Positions 9,219 through 19,171 of a stretch of DNA of 64,000 bases are shown here, one piece after another. The stretch spans positions 1-64,000 of the forward strand of contig JAFUXA010000009.1 of the NCBI GenBank assembly GCA_017470985.1, in the 5' to 3' direction. Positions within the stretch are counted from its first letter, which is position 1, and every line of letters starts with the position of its first letter. Under the pieces are notes generated by a model. The model saw nothing but the letters and a program-made list of their open reading frames with translations. It searched no databases and was not told the origin of the DNA. The position numbers and the translations under genes are program-made. The DNA comes from Lachnospiraceae bacterium (lineage in GTDB: Bacteria; Bacillota; Clostridia; Lachnospirales; Lachnospiraceae).

Positions 9219-12200
9219 ATGAATCAGGAAAACTATCATAATCAGCAGCAGGGGTTGTATAACAAGGAATTTGAACATGACAATTGTGGTATTGGTGCAG
9301 TTGTAAATATTAAGGGAATCAAGAGTCATCAGATTGTGGATGACGCTTTGAAAATAGTAGAAAACTTAGAGCATAGAGCTGGTAAGGATGCTCTTGGCGA
9401 GACAGGAGACGGTGTTGGAATTCTGACACAGATTCCACATAAATTCTTTGCCAGAATCTGTAAAGAAGAAAATATAGCTATAGGTGGAGAAAGAGAATAC
9501 GGTGTTGGTATGTTCTTCTTCCCACAGGACGAGCTGAAGAAGCGTCAGGCTATGAAAATGTTTGAAGTAATTGTTGAGAAGGAAGGCCTCACATTTCTTG
9601 GATTCAGAAAAGTATTAACTTATCCCAAGGTATTAGGACAGAAGGCCATAGATTCAATGCCTGAGATATATCAGGGATTTATTGCAAGACCAGCTTCTGC
9701 CAAGACTGATTTGGAGTTTGACCGTAAGCTTTATATTATTCGACGAGTATTTGAACAGAGCAGTGACAAGACATATGTGCCTTCGCTGTCATGTAGAACT
9801 ATTGTATACAAGGGTATGTTTCTGGTGGGACAGCTTCGCACCTTCTTCGCGGATTTGCAGGATGAGGATTTCGAGTCTGCCATCGCCATGGTTCACTCTC
9901 GATTCTCAACCAATACCAATCCTAGTTGGGAGAGAGCTCATCCAAACCGTATGCTGGTTCACAATGGTGAGATCAACACTATCAAGGGAAATGCTGACAA
10001 GATGCTGGCCAGAGAGGAGACATTGCATACAGATGCATTTAGCTCAGAGGATATGACCAGATTACTTCCAGCAATCTCACAGTCAGGTTCTGATTCGGCA
10101 ATGCTTGATAATACATTGGAATTTCTTACAATGTCAGGAATGGATTTGCCATTGGCTGCAAGTATTTTGATTCCTGAGCCATGGGCTCATAATGATACCA
10201 TTTCACAGGAGGAGAGAGACTTCTATCAGTACTATGCAACTATGATGGAGCCATGGGATGGACCTGCTTCAATCCTCTTTTCAGATGGAGATGTAATGGG
10301 TGCAATTCTTGATAGAAATGGATTGCGTCCTTCAAGATATTATGTGACTGATGATGATAGATTGATTCTGTCTTCTGAGGTAGGTGTTCTTGAGATTGAT
10401 GAGAGTCATATCCTCACCAAGGAGAGATTACATCCTGGTAAAATGTTGCTGGTGGATACTGTGGCAGGCCGAATTGTATCAGACACAGATCTGAAGCAGA
10501 AGTATGCAGCCAAGGAGCCATATGGTGAGTGGCTTGACAGTAATCTGATTAAGCTGAAGGATCTGTCTATTCCAAATATCAAGACTCCGGCATATAGCGA
10601 CGAGGAATTGCATAGATTGCTGAAATCCTTTGGATATACTTATGAGGAGTATATGGAGGAGATTGAAAATATGGCCCTTAACGGCAGCGAGCTTATAGGT
10701 GCCATGGGAGTTGATACACCCCTTGCAGTTTTGTCGAAGCAGTATCATCCTTTATTTGATTATTTCAAGCAGCTGTTTGCACAGGTTACAAACCCACCAA
10801 TTGACTCTATCCGTGAGAAGATTGTCACTGCTACAACTGTATATCTGGGCAAGAATGGAAATCTCTTGGAGGAGAAGGCAGAGAACTGTAATGTGTTAAA
10901 GATTGAAAATCCAATTCTGTCTGATTTGGATTTAATCAAGATCTGCTCTATGGATAAGCCGGGATTTAAGGTATCCAAGGTGTCTATTCTCTACTACAAG
11001 AGCACTCCTATTGAGAGAGTTTTGGAACAGCTTTTTGTGGCCGTAGACAAGGCTTATGAGAAGGGTGCCAATATATTAGTACTTTCAGATAGAGGAGTGG
11101 ATGAAAATCATGTGGCATTGCCATCATTGCTGGCAGTGGCAGCAGTTCATAAGCATCTGGTTCAGACCAAGAAATGTACTTCTATGTCATTGATTTTAGA
11201 GTCAGGTGAGCCTAGAGCAGTTCATCATTTTGCAACTCTCTTGGGATTTGGTGCATCTGCTGTTAATCCATATTTGGCTCATGCTTCAATTGCAAAGCTT
11301 TGTAACAGCGGACTTATGGACAAGGATTATTATCCATCAGCAACAGCTTATGACAAGGCAGTGATTTCAGGAATCGTAAAGATTGCATCCAAGATGGGTA
11401 TATCTACAATTCAGTCTTACCAGGGTTCGAAAATGTTTGAGGCTATAGGAATATCCCAGGATGTTATTGATAGATATTTTACAGGAATAGTAAGCCCTAT
11501 TGGTGGAATCACTTTGGAAGACATTGCGCAGGCTACTGACAGACAGCATTCCAAGGCATTTGATCCGCTTGGATTGGGAAGTGATCTGGCTATTTCATCA
11601 GTTGGTAAGCACAAGATGAGAGCCCAGGGCGAGACTCATAGATATAATCCACAGACTATTCATATGCTCCAGAAATCTACAAGAGATGGAAGCTATGAGG
11701 AGTTCAAGCAATATACTGCAATGGTGGATAAGGAGGAGACAGGTTATCTGAGAAGTCTCATGGACTTCAATTATCCAAAGCAGGGAATTGCTATTGATGA
11801 AGTTGAGAGTGTGGAAAATATTGTTCGTAGATTCAAGACTGGTGCCATGTCTTATGGTTCTATCTCAGAGGAAGCTCATGAGGCCCTGGCCATTGCCATG
11901 AACCGTCTCCATGGTAAATCCAACTCCGGAGAAGGTGGAGAGAGCGATGAGAGAATAGAGTCTGCAGGAACAGATAATGATAGAAGCTCAGCTATCAAGC
12001 AGGTAGCATCAGGTAGATTTGGAGTTACCAGTAAGTACTTGGTATCAGCCAAGGAAATACAGATTAAGATGGCACAGGGTGCCAAGCCTGGAGAGGGAGG
12101 ACATCTGCCGGCCAAGAAGGTATATCCATGGATTGCCAAGACCAGACATTCCACTCCTGGTGTGAGCCTTATCTCACCTCCACCTCACCATGATATCTAT

Positions 12201-13763
12201 TCAATTGAGGATTTGGCTCAGCTTATATATGATTTGAAAAACGCCAACAAGAACGCCAGAATCTCTGTGAAATTGGTATCAGAAGCCGGAGTTGGAACTA
12301 TAGCTGCCGGCGTTGCCAAGGCCGGAGCACAGGTAGTGCTTATCTCTGGTTATGATGGAGGAACAGGTGCTGCACCGCTTTCATCTATTCATAATGCAGG
12401 TCTGCCATGGGAGCTTGGTCTTGCAGAGACACATCAGACTCTTATGCAAAATGGTTTGAGACAGCGTGTTGTTGTTGAGACTGACGGAAAGCTTATGAGC
12501 GGTAGAGATGTGGCTATAGCAGCAATTCTGGGTGCTGAGGAATTCGGTTTTGCAACTGCACCTCTTGTGACATTGGGATGTGTCATGATGAGAGTCTGCA
12601 ACCTGGATACATGTCCTATGGGTGTGGCTACACAGAATCCTGAGCTTCGCAAGAAGTTCATTGGCAAACCTGAGTATGTGGAGAATTTCATGAAATTTAT
12701 TGCTCAGGAGCTTAGAGAATATATGGCTGCTCTTGGAGTGCATACAATAGATGAACTTGTAGGAAGAACAGACCTTCTGAAGAAGAAGGAAGATTTAAGC
12801 GGTGCTGCTTCCAAGATAGATTTAGGTGCAATTCTAGCAGCTAATCCTGATGAAGCCAACACATTTGACGAGACTAAAGTATATGACTTTGAGCTTGAGA
12901 AGACTATAGATGAGAGAGTTCTGTTGAAGGACAGAGATATTGCTGCTGCTGTAAGAGATGGCAGAAAGGCCAAGAAGAATGTGCATATCATTAATACAGA
13001 CCGAAGCTTCGGTACTCTTCTTGGAGCTGATATTACAAGAAATCATAAGGATGGAATGAAGGAAGATACAATCGTATTGAATTGTACAGGTGCGGCTGGT
13101 CAATCCTTTGGAGCATTTATCCCATCAGGTCTTACATTGAAATTGGAAGGCGATGCCAATGATTACTTTGGTAAAGGTCTCTCAGGTGGAAAGCTTATTG
13201 TAAGAGCTCCTGAAAATGCCGGATATGAGGCAGAGGACAATATTATTGCTGGAAATGTAACTCTATATGGAGCTACATCAGGCGAGTGCTATATTGCTGG
13301 TAAGGCAGGCGAGCGATTCTCTGTAAGAAATTCAGGAGCATACGCAGTAGTTGAAGGCGTAGGCGAACATGGATGTGAGTATATGACAGGTGGCCGTGTT
13401 GTTGTAATTGGTGAGACAGGCAAAAACTTCGCAGCAGGTATGTCAGGCGGAGTGGCTTATGTATATGACAAGAATAGTCAGTTATATAGAAACCTGAACA
13501 AGGAACTTGTTCTTATGGAGAAGGTGGAGAATAAAACTGACTGTGAAGAATTGAAGACAATGCTCAAGAAACATTTGAAATACACCGGTTCGAAGAAGGC
13601 CAAGAAGATATTGGATGATTATGAAAATGAGTTGCAGTATTTCAAGAAGATTATTCCTGAGGATTACAAGCGCCTTGTGACTTCTACAACTAAGTATGAA
13701 GAGCAGGGAATGAGTCGTGAGGATGCACAGATTGAAGCATTCTATGAGTGCGTAGGAAAGTAG
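9219..13763 (+). CDS. gltB: Glutamate synthase large subunit (GltB)
   Basis: Transfers the amide of glutamine to 2-oxoglutarate, giving two glutamates. The protein has 1514 residues. The mature N-terminus would be Cys23 in FEHDNCGIGAVV, the class II glutaminase nucleophile, after a short propeptide. The central domain and FMN-binding synthase domain follow, with the 3Fe-4S cysteines in CVMMRVCNLDTCPMG near 1122-1136 and the GXGXG beta-helix at the C-terminus (GANITRN..., GLSGGKLIVR). Translation uses AAGGAGG overlapping the end of pyrG. gltD follows after 13 bp. Confidence 0.96.
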   Translation: MNQENYHNQQQGLYNKEFEHDNCGIGAVVNIKGIKSHQIVDDALKIVENLEHRAGKDALGETGDGVGILTQIPHKFFARICKEENIAIGGEREYGVGMFFFPQDELKKRQAMKMFEVIVEKEGLTFLGFRKVLTYPKVLGQKAIDSMPEIYQGFIARPASAKTDLEFDRKLYIIRRVFEQSSDKTYVPSLSCRTIVYKGMFLVGQLRTFFADLQDEDFESAIAMVHSRFSTNTNPSWERAHPNRMLVHNGEINTIKGNADKMLAREETLHTDAFSSEDMTRLLPAISQSGSDSAMLDNTLEFLTMSGMDLPLAASILIPEPWAHNDTISQEERDFYQYYATMMEPWDGPASILFSDGDVMGAILDRNGLRPSRYYVTDDDRLILSSEVGVLEIDESHILTKERLHPGKMLLVDTVAGRIVSDTDLKQKYAAKEPYGEWLDSNLIKLKDLSIPNIKTPAYSDEELHRLLKSFGYTYEEYMEEIENMALNGSELIGAMGVDTPLAVLSKQYHPLFDYFKQLFAQVTNPPIDSIREKIVTATTVYLGKNGNLLEEKAENCNVLKIENPILSDLDLIKICSMDKPGFKVSKVSILYYKSTPIERVLEQLFVAVDKAYEKGANILVLSDRGVDENHVALPSLLAVAAVHKHLVQTKKCTSMSLILESGEPRAVHHFATLLGFGASAVNPYLAHASIAKLCNSGLMDKDYYPSATAYDKAVISGIVKIASKMGISTIQSYQGSKMFEAIGISQDVIDRYFTGIVSPIGGITLEDIAQATDRQHSKAFDPLGLGSDLAISSVGKHKMRAQGETHRYNPQTIHMLQKSTRDGSYEEFKQYTAMVDKEETGYLRSLMDFNYPKQGIAIDEVESVENIVRRFKTGAMSYGSISEEAHEALAIAMNRLHGKSNSGEGGESDERIESAGTDNDRSSAIKQVASGRFGVTSKYLVSAKEIQIKMAQGAKPGEGGHLPAKKVYPWIAKTRHSTPGVSLISPPPHHDIYSIEDLAQLIYDLKNANKNARISVKLVSEAGVGTIAAGVAKAGAQVVLISGYDGGTGAAPLSSIHNAGLPWELGLAETHQTLMQNGLRQRVVVETDGKLMSGRDVAIAAILGAEEFGFATAPLVTLGCVMMRVCNLDTCPMGVATQNPELRKKFIGKPEYVENFMKFIAQELREYMAALGVHTIDELVGRTDLLKKKEDLSGAASKIDLGAILAANPDEANTFDETKVYDFELEKTIDERVLLKDRDIAAAVRDGRKAKKNVHIINTDRSFGTLLGADITRNHKDGMKEDTIVLNCTGAAGQSFGAFIPSGLTLKLEGDANDYFGKGLSGGKLIVRAPENAGYEAEDNIIAGNVTLYGATSGECYIAGKAGERFSVRNSGAYAVVEGVGEHGCEYMTGGRVVVIGETGKNFAAGMSGGVAYVYDKNSQLYRNLNKELVLMEKVENKTDCEELKTMLKKHLKYTGSKKAKKILDDYENELQYFKKIIPEDYKRLVTSTTKYEEQGMSREDAQIEAFYECVGK

Positions 13764-13776
13764 GAGGTGCGCTAAT

Positions 13777-15282
13777 ATGGGAAAGACAACTGGATTTATG
13801 GAATATAAGCGCATGGATGGCGCTGTAGTTAAGCCGGAGGATCGTATACAGAACTTTGAGGAATTTCATCTGAGATTAAGTCAGGAGGATCAGCAGATTC
13901 AGGGAGCCAGATGTATGAGCTGTGGTGTGCCATTTTGCCAGGCAGGTGCTATGATTGCCGGAATGGCAAGTGGATGTCCTCTTCATAACCTTGTTCCGGA
14001 AACTAATGACCTGGTATATAGAGGAAAATGGGAGGCTGCATATAATCGCCTGTCCAAGACTCATGGACTACCGGAGTTCACATCTCATGTATGTCCTGCA
14101 TTATGTGAAAATGCTTGTACTTGTGGACTGAATACTGAACCGGTATCCACCAAGGAAAATGAGAAGGCTATTATAGAATATGCCTATGAGCATGGTCTGG
14201 TAAATGAAGTGGCTCCAAAGATTAGAACAGGCAAGACTGTTGCGGTTATTGGAAGTGGCCCTTCAGGATTGGCTACTGCACAGCTCCTCAACAGAAGAGG
14301 ACACAAAGTGACTGTATTTGAGAGAAGTGACAGAGTGGGTGGTTTGCTGAGATATGGCATTCCAAATATGAAGCTTGATAAGAGAATAATTGATAGAAGA
14401 ATTGATCTCATGGAGAAAGCCGGTATTGAATTCAGATGCAATATTAATGTGGGCGTAGATATAACAGGAGATGAATTGCTTAAGGAATATGACAGAGTAG
14501 TCTTGTGTTGTGGAGCGTCAAATCCTAGAGATATCAATGTGACAGGAAGAGATGCCAAGGGAATATATTTTGCAGTGGATTTTCTGAAGGAAGTATCCAA
14601 GAAACTTATGGATTTAAATTATGATTCCGCTGCTCTTATGAATTCTACTGATTTCAGCTTCAAGTCCCTCAAGGGCAAGAAGGTTATAGTAGTAGGTGGT
14701 GGTGACACAGGAAATGATTGTGTGGGAACCAGCATTAGATTGGGAGCTGAGAGCGTAGTGCAGTTGGAAATGATGCCAAAGCCTCTTGAAACTCGAGCAG
14801 AATCAAATCCATGGCCAGAGTGGCCAAAGGTCTTGAAGACTGATTATGGCCAGGAGGAAGCTATATATAAATTTGGTTCAGATCCACGAGTATATCAGAC
14901 TACTATCACAGAATACATCAAGGATAAGAAGGGCAATTTAAAGGCAGTTAAGTTGGTATCACTAGAGTCCAAGAGAGATGAGAAGACCGGCAGAATGATA
15001 ATGGCCCCTGTTGCCGGAAGTGAGCGAGAGGTAAAGGCAGATATTGTATTAATTGCTGCAGGATTTTTGGGCTCAGAGGGTTATGTTCGAGATACTTTTA
15101 AGGTAGAATGTAACGAGAGAACAAATGTAATGACTCGTAAGGATTATGACACAACCAGAGATAGAGTATTTGTTGCAGGAGATATGCATAGAGGACAGTC
15201 TCTGGTAGTGTGGGCGATTGCAGAAGGTCGCGGCTGCGCAAGAGCAGTAGATGAGTCTCTTATGGGCTATTCAAATTTATAG
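13777..15282 (+). CDS. gltD: Glutamate synthase small subunit (GltD)
   Basis: NAD(P)H-dependent partner that feeds electrons to GltB. The 501 residues include the N-terminal cysteine clusters ARCMSCGVPFC and CPALCENACTCGL for two 4Fe-4S centres, the FAD-binding loop GSGPSGLATAQ near 152, and the NAD(P)H loop GGGDTGNDC near 307. ATG 13777 has a TAGGAGGTG site. A weak hairpin with a short T run lies between it and glnA (about 15285-15307), which may lower read-through. Confidence 0.95.
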   Translation: MGKTTGFMEYKRMDGAVVKPEDRIQNFEEFHLRLSQEDQQIQGARCMSCGVPFCQAGAMIAGMASGCPLHNLVPETNDLVYRGKWEAAYNRLSKTHGLPEFTSHVCPALCENACTCGLNTEPVSTKENEKAIIEYAYEHGLVNEVAPKIRTGKTVAVIGSGPSGLATAQLLNRRGHKVTVFERSDRVGGLLRYGIPNMKLDKRIIDRRIDLMEKAGIEFRCNINVGVDITGDELLKEYDRVVLCCGASNPRDINVTGRDAKGIYFAVDFLKEVSKKLMDLNYDSAALMNSTDFSFKSLKGKKVIVVGGGDTGNDCVGTSIRLGAESVVQLEMMPKPLETRAESNPWPEWPKVLKTDYGQEEAIYKFGSDPRVYQTTITEYIKDKKGNLKAVKLVSLESKRDEKTGRMIMAPVAGSEREVKADIVLIAAGFLGSEGYVRDTFKVECNERTNVMTRKDYDTTRDRVFVAGDMHRGQSLVVWAIAEGRGCARAVDESLMGYSNL

Positions 15283-15326
15283 TAATCATTAGATGTAATG
15301 GTTTTTCATGGGAAGGAGAACAACAA

Positions 15327-16610
15327 ATGAGAAGTAAGATGGATATTATGAATTTAATTGACGAGGAGGATGTTGAATTCATTCGTCTGCAGTTCACAGA
15401 CATTTTGGGTAATTTGAAAAATATTGCTATCACTCCAAATCAGTTGGAGCGTGAGTCGGGGGATATGTATCCATTCAAGGCAGGAGCCCTGTTTGGAGAT
15501 GATTTTAATTATCCCGGTGTGTTGTATCTGCATCCAGATTATGAGACATTTGAGATTCTGCCATGGAGACCACAGCAGGAAAAAGTTGCAAAGCTTGTGT
15601 GCGATGTATGTGGCAAGAATGGAGAAAATATAGAGCTCAGCCCTCGTAAGATTTTGAAAAATGTATTGCAGGAAGCTGAGAAGGAAGGTTATTCATTTAT
15701 GGTAAATCCAGAGTGTGAATTCTTCCTGTTCCACACAGATGAGGATGGACTTCCTACAGCGAAATCTCATGACAGAGCTGGATATATGGATGTGGGTCCT
15801 GTGGATTTTGGCGAGAATGCCAGAAGAGAAATTGTACTTATGCTGGAGAAGATGGACTTCAATGTATTGTCATCTCATCATGAGAATGCACCTGCTCAGC
15901 ATGAAGTTGATTTCTCAGAGAGAGAGGCGCTAAATGCAGCAGATGCCATTCAGACATTTAGATTTGCAGTCAGATCTGTAGCCAAGAGATTTGGACTCTA
16001 TGCCACATTTATGCCAAAGCCAAAGTCTGGAGATGCGGGCTCCGGTATGCATACCAACTTTGTAATGATGAAGGATGGGAAAAATATTTTTAGAGCAGAA
16101 GATGGTCACATTTCACAGATTGCATATGAATTCGTGGCAGGTGTTTTGAAGCATGCTCATGCCTTAAGTGCTATTTCAAATCCGACTGTTAATTCATACA
16201 AGAGACTATTGGGTGGTTTCGGTGCTCCAACTACAGTGGGCTGGTCATTAGAAGATGATAGAGCCATGATATCAATTGATGAAAGCTTCGGTGATGTGAA
16301 GGTGAAGATTCGCACACCTGATGGTTCAAGTAATCCATATTTGCTTATTGCAGGAGTTGTTGCTGCCGGAATTGATGGTATTAGAAATCATATGGATGCA
16401 GGAGCAGATCTTCAGGAGGTTGATTCGAATAATCTCTTGCCGGAAGATTTGGGACAGGCTATAGAAGCATTTACTGCAGATGAATGTATGAGACAGACTT
16501 ACGGACAGGAATTTGTAGATATATATACAGATGTGAAGAGACAGGAGTGGCAGGAATATGTCAGAGCTGTGTCAGAATGGGAACTAGATAGATATTTGGA
16601 GAGAATATAG
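15327..16610 (+). CDS. glnA: Type I glutamine synthetase (GlnA)
   Basis: GSI of 427 residues, slightly shorter than the roughly 440-470 of many GSI enzymes but normal for Firmicutes. Motifs include NPECEFFLF, SHHENAPAQHEVDF, GSGMHTNF, the ATP-binding KPKSGDAGSGMH and NSYKRLLGG. It lacks the C-terminal adenylylation tyrosine region of proteobacterial enzymes. ATG 15327 follows GGAAGGAG. The ANTAR gene begins 12 bp downstream, which suggests joint transcription and regulation of or by glutamine synthesis. Confidence 0.95.
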   Translation: MRSKMDIMNLIDEEDVEFIRLQFTDILGNLKNIAITPNQLERESGDMYPFKAGALFGDDFNYPGVLYLHPDYETFEILPWRPQQEKVAKLVCDVCGKNGENIELSPRKILKNVLQEAEKEGYSFMVNPECEFFLFHTDEDGLPTAKSHDRAGYMDVGPVDFGENARREIVLMLEKMDFNVLSSHHENAPAQHEVDFSEREALNAADAIQTFRFAVRSVAKRFGLYATFMPKPKSGDAGSGMHTNFVMMKDGKNIFRAEDGHISQIAYEFVAGVLKHAHALSAISNPTVNSYKRLLGGFGAPTTVGWSLEDDRAMISIDESFGDVKVKIRTPDGSSNPYLLIAGVVAAGIDGIRNHMDAGADLQEVDSNNLLPEDLGQAIEAFTADECMRQTYGQEFVDIYTDVKRQEWQEYVRAVSEWELDRYLERI

Positions 16611-16622
16611 TGGAGGCCTAAG

Positions 16623-17153
16623 ATGGGTAGTATTATTATCTCATTGCCCAAATTAGAGAAGGCCATCTCTCTTAGAGATTTAATAAAATCATGTGGCTTG
16701 TGGGAGGATATAATTATATGTCACCATGGAGCAGAGATTTTGAATATGGTTGATAATCAAGACATAGGTCTCATTATATGTGTGAGAAAGCTTCGCGATA
16801 TGGGATATGAAGAGTTGGTAAATTATCTCCCAAGGAGAGTGAAGGTTATTTTGCTAACCAGAGAATCTCAAGAAGTTCCTTTTGCGGAAAATGTAAGCCA
16901 TCTTGTTATGCCATTTAGAAAGGATGAATTGATAAATGCAATTCAAAATGTCCTGCCTTATAAGTCCAAAGAGAAGAAGAAAAGATTTAGAACTCCTCAG
17001 GAGCAGCAGATGATAGATGATGCCAAGGCATATATTATGGAGCAGATGAATATGACTGAGCCAGATGCATTTCGTTATATTCAGAAGATTAGTATGGATA
17101 CCAGGCAGAGTTTTGTGGAGGTTGCCCGTAGGATTCTAGAAGAAAATGGCTGA
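16623..17153 (+). CDS. ANTAR-domain response regulator (NasT-like antiterminator)
   Basis: 176 residues. The N-terminal 110 residues have a receiver-like alpha/beta pattern, but where the phospho-acceptor Asp would lie the chain reads LIICVRKLRD, so phosphorylation is doubtful. After a basic linker, residues about 120-175 form the three-helix ANTAR RNA-binding domain (EEQ-like start, DAKAYIMEQMNMTEPDAFRYIQ split around residue 135, then SFVEVARRIL). ANTAR proteins bind paired hairpins in leaders and prevent termination. Adjacent to glnA, it is the best candidate regulator for the leaders in this cluster. Confidence 0.88.
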   Translation: MGSIIISLPKLEKAISLRDLIKSCGLWEDIIICHHGAEILNMVDNQDIGLIICVRKLRDMGYEELVNYLPRRVKVILLTRESQEVPFAENVSHLVMPFRKDELINAIQNVLPYKSKEKKKRFRTPQEQQMIDDAKAYIMEQMNMTEPDAFRYIQKISMDTRQSFVEVARRILEENG

Positions 17154-17220
17154 TTTGGGTTTGTTTATAGAAACTGAATTGGTACCAGAAAATATAGAAG
17201 AAAATAAAAGGATATAAAAT

Positions 17221-17255
17221 AAGAGGATTCATCTATTGGTTAGGTGAATCCTCTT
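17221..17255. terminator. Bidirectional terminator after the nitrogen cluster
   Basis: AAGAGGATTCA (17221-17231) and TGAATCCTCTT (17245-17255) form an 11-bp perfect stem between the convergent ANTAR and prepilin genes. Confidence 0.8.
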
Positions 17256-17259
17256 GTTG

Positions 17260-17838
17260 TTAATTAATATTAATTCGGATACTGTACTTTGGTTCATTGG
17301 GCTTATTTTGTCCTCCAACGTATTTTCCTGCGTTTGATCCTTTCGTATCCTTCCAGTATATATCCACATGAGGTTTTGCGGCATTGGGATAAATCGCAAT
17401 CATAACAACCGCATTTGTGTAATCATCAGTGGACGAGTAAGCGCCGCGATCATTCCCCATCGTATAACTCGTCCCTCCGTCTGTTTTCGTTCCTTTTCCG
17501 TAACACAGTTTTTTAGCTTCATTTGAATTCGACTTGTAAGGAAGAAATTCTCCTGCAGACGGATCATAAATACCGAAGGCGTTGTCTCCTTCTGCGCCGC
17601 CATTATTCCACAAAAGTCCTACGGACGATGCCGTGTCTTTCGTCACTCCTGCGTAATATAATTCGACAGCTGCGGAAGCCGCCTGACGCATTGTGGCAAT
17701 ATCATAAGCCTCTCGTGATTTTTCTAGTTGTTTATTAAAAATCGGAATGGCAACTGCTACAAGCACTGCGATAATCGCAACTACGATTAGAAGCTCTGCC
17801 ATTGTAAATCCGTTTTTCTTAGTAATTTTATCTTTCAT
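17260..17838 (-). CDS. Type IV prepilin-like protein (solitary)
   Basis: 192 residues from ATG 17838, preceded by GGGGAAAAG; the frame extends to 17889 but those codons are unlikely to be used. The N-terminus MKDKITKKNG/FTMAELLIV has the class III prepilin signal: a basic leader, Gly before Phe, Glu at +5 and a long hydrophobic helix. The rest is a globular domain rich in Gly, Tyr and Asn. No prepilin peptidase, assembly ATPase or platform gene is in the window, so it would depend on machinery elsewhere. Its codons appear more GC-rich than those of its neighbours, which may mean acquisition. Confidence 0.85.
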   Translation of the reverse strand: MKDKITKKNGFTMAELLIVVAIIAVLVAVAIPIFNKQLEKSREAYDIATMRQAASAAVELYYAGVTKDTASSVGLLWNNGGAEGDNAFGIYDPSAGEFLPYKSNSNEAKKLCYGKGTKTDGGTSYTMGNDRGAYSSTDDYTNAVVMIAIYPNAAKPHVDIYWKDTKGSNAGKYVGGQNKPNEPKYSIRININ

Positions 17839-18040
17839 TTCTTTTCCCCGACCTATGTTTTTCTTATATATATAAGGTAATACCACCATAGATTTATGTC
17901 AAATTTTTTGATGAAATAGATTTAGAAGGACTAAATAATATGATGAAATAGTAGCTTAATCCTCATATATTATATCGGAATTATTTATGAATATGTTATA
18001 CTGATGAGAAAGTGGGAGATTTACAGGAGGTATGTGGTCA

Positions 18041-19150
18041 ATGAAGAAATGGATTGAGAAACTGGATCAGAAATATTTGAAAATATGTCTATACGCAGCT
18101 ATGACTGTACTTATAACTGTGGGTCTTGGAGCTTTGATTTTTAGTACAGGAGGATTCTGGTTGAAACTATGGACCATTATAACTGCTGTGCTTAAACCAA
18201 TTATTATTGGTGGAATAATCAGCTATTTATTTTCACCTGTTGTGAATAAGTTGGAGGGATTATTTAACAGAAAAAAGAAGCATAAGTGGTCCAGAGGGCT
18301 TAGCGTGCTTCTGACTTTTATAATGGTACTTGTGGTCGTTGCCCTTGTTATATTGCTGATTGTGGCGACAGTTTATAGAAATGTGGAATCCATCAATATA
18401 GAATCTATCAAGAATCTGGCGTATACATTGCAAAACGAATATCAGACAATCTGGAATTATTTCTACGATAAGATACGATCATTGAATATACAGTCTGCTA
18501 ATTGGGGACATGTAATTTCTATTGTGACAGATATAGTGAAGAGCTTCATGTCTGGATTGATTTTTGGTGTGATTTTTGCGATTTATTTTATGATGGATGG
18601 CAAGAGAATTTCAACCTATTGGGAGCGGGTATTTAGAGTGACCATAGGCAAGAAGAATGAGGACAGATGTAAGCAATTTATAGCAGATGCGGATAGAGCA
18701 TTCTCAGGATATATCAGAGGGCAGTTTGTAGATGCCATGATAATAGGTGTGCTGTCTACAATTGCATTGCTTATAGGCGGAGTGCCAAGTGCTATATTGG
18801 TAGGGCTCTTTGTGGCTATTGGCAATCTGATTCCTTATGTGGGACCTATTGTGGGATATTTCATGGTGATTATTGTATGTATTCCGTCTGCATCATTTGA
18901 CAAGATGCTGGTGGGAATTATTATCCTGACGGTTCTGATGTTTATTGACGGCAATATTATCAATCCGAAGCTCCTGTCCAATGCTGTTTCTGTGCATCCA
19001 CTGCTGGTAGTTGCAGCCCTGATTGCTGGTGGAGCAATCGGTGGAATTGTGGGTATGATTGTGGCAGTGCCTACTGCAGCCCTGATTAAATTGCAATTTG
19101 ATCGATATATTGACAAGGCGGAAAAGGAGCAGGGGAAACATATAGAATAG
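18041..19150 (+). CDS. AI-2E family permease
   Basis: Membrane protein of 369 residues with about seven to eight hydrophobic segments, of the AI-2E/YhhT/PerM family, whose members export or exchange small solutes or ions; substrate not predictable. Segments include the N-terminal pair near 17-37 and 45-65 and the C-terminal block from about 230 with GNLIPYVGPIVGY, a family signature. An AGGAGG at 18025-18030 is one base from ATG 18032 but ten from ATG 18041, so I use 18041. An extended -10 box TGTTATACT lies near 17994-18001. Confidence 0.88.
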   Translation: MKKWIEKLDQKYLKICLYAAMTVLITVGLGALIFSTGGFWLKLWTIITAVLKPIIIGGIISYLFSPVVNKLEGLFNRKKKHKWSRGLSVLLTFIMVLVVVALVILLIVATVYRNVESINIESIKNLAYTLQNEYQTIWNYFYDKIRSLNIQSANWGHVISIVTDIVKSFMSGLIFGVIFAIYFMMDGKRISTYWERVFRVTIGKKNEDRCKQFIADADRAFSGYIRGQFVDAMIIGVLSTIALLIGGVPSAILVGLFVAIGNLIPYVGPIVGYFMVIIVCIPSASFDKMLVGIIILTVLMFIDGNIINPKLLSNAVSVHPLLVVAALIAGGAIGGIVGMIVAVPTAALIKLQFDRYIDKAEKEQGKHIE

Positions 19151-19171
19151 TATCGGGAATACTATTCTATA
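19141..19171. terminator. Hairpin between convergent permease and fliB genes
   Basis: TATAGAATAGTA (19141-19152) and TACTATTCTATA (19160-19171) are perfect 12-bp arms that include both stop codons. The stem is AT-rich without a long T run, so its strength as a terminator is uncertain. Confidence 0.5.

Noticed and set aside
11876-12154. Minus-strand ORFs opposite gltB
   Set aside because: Shadow frames of a strongly conserved coding region; no independent support.
17839-17889. N-terminal extension of the prepilin
   Set aside because: It lacks a ribosome site and would place an implausible segment before the leader; ATG 17838 fits prepilin leaders.
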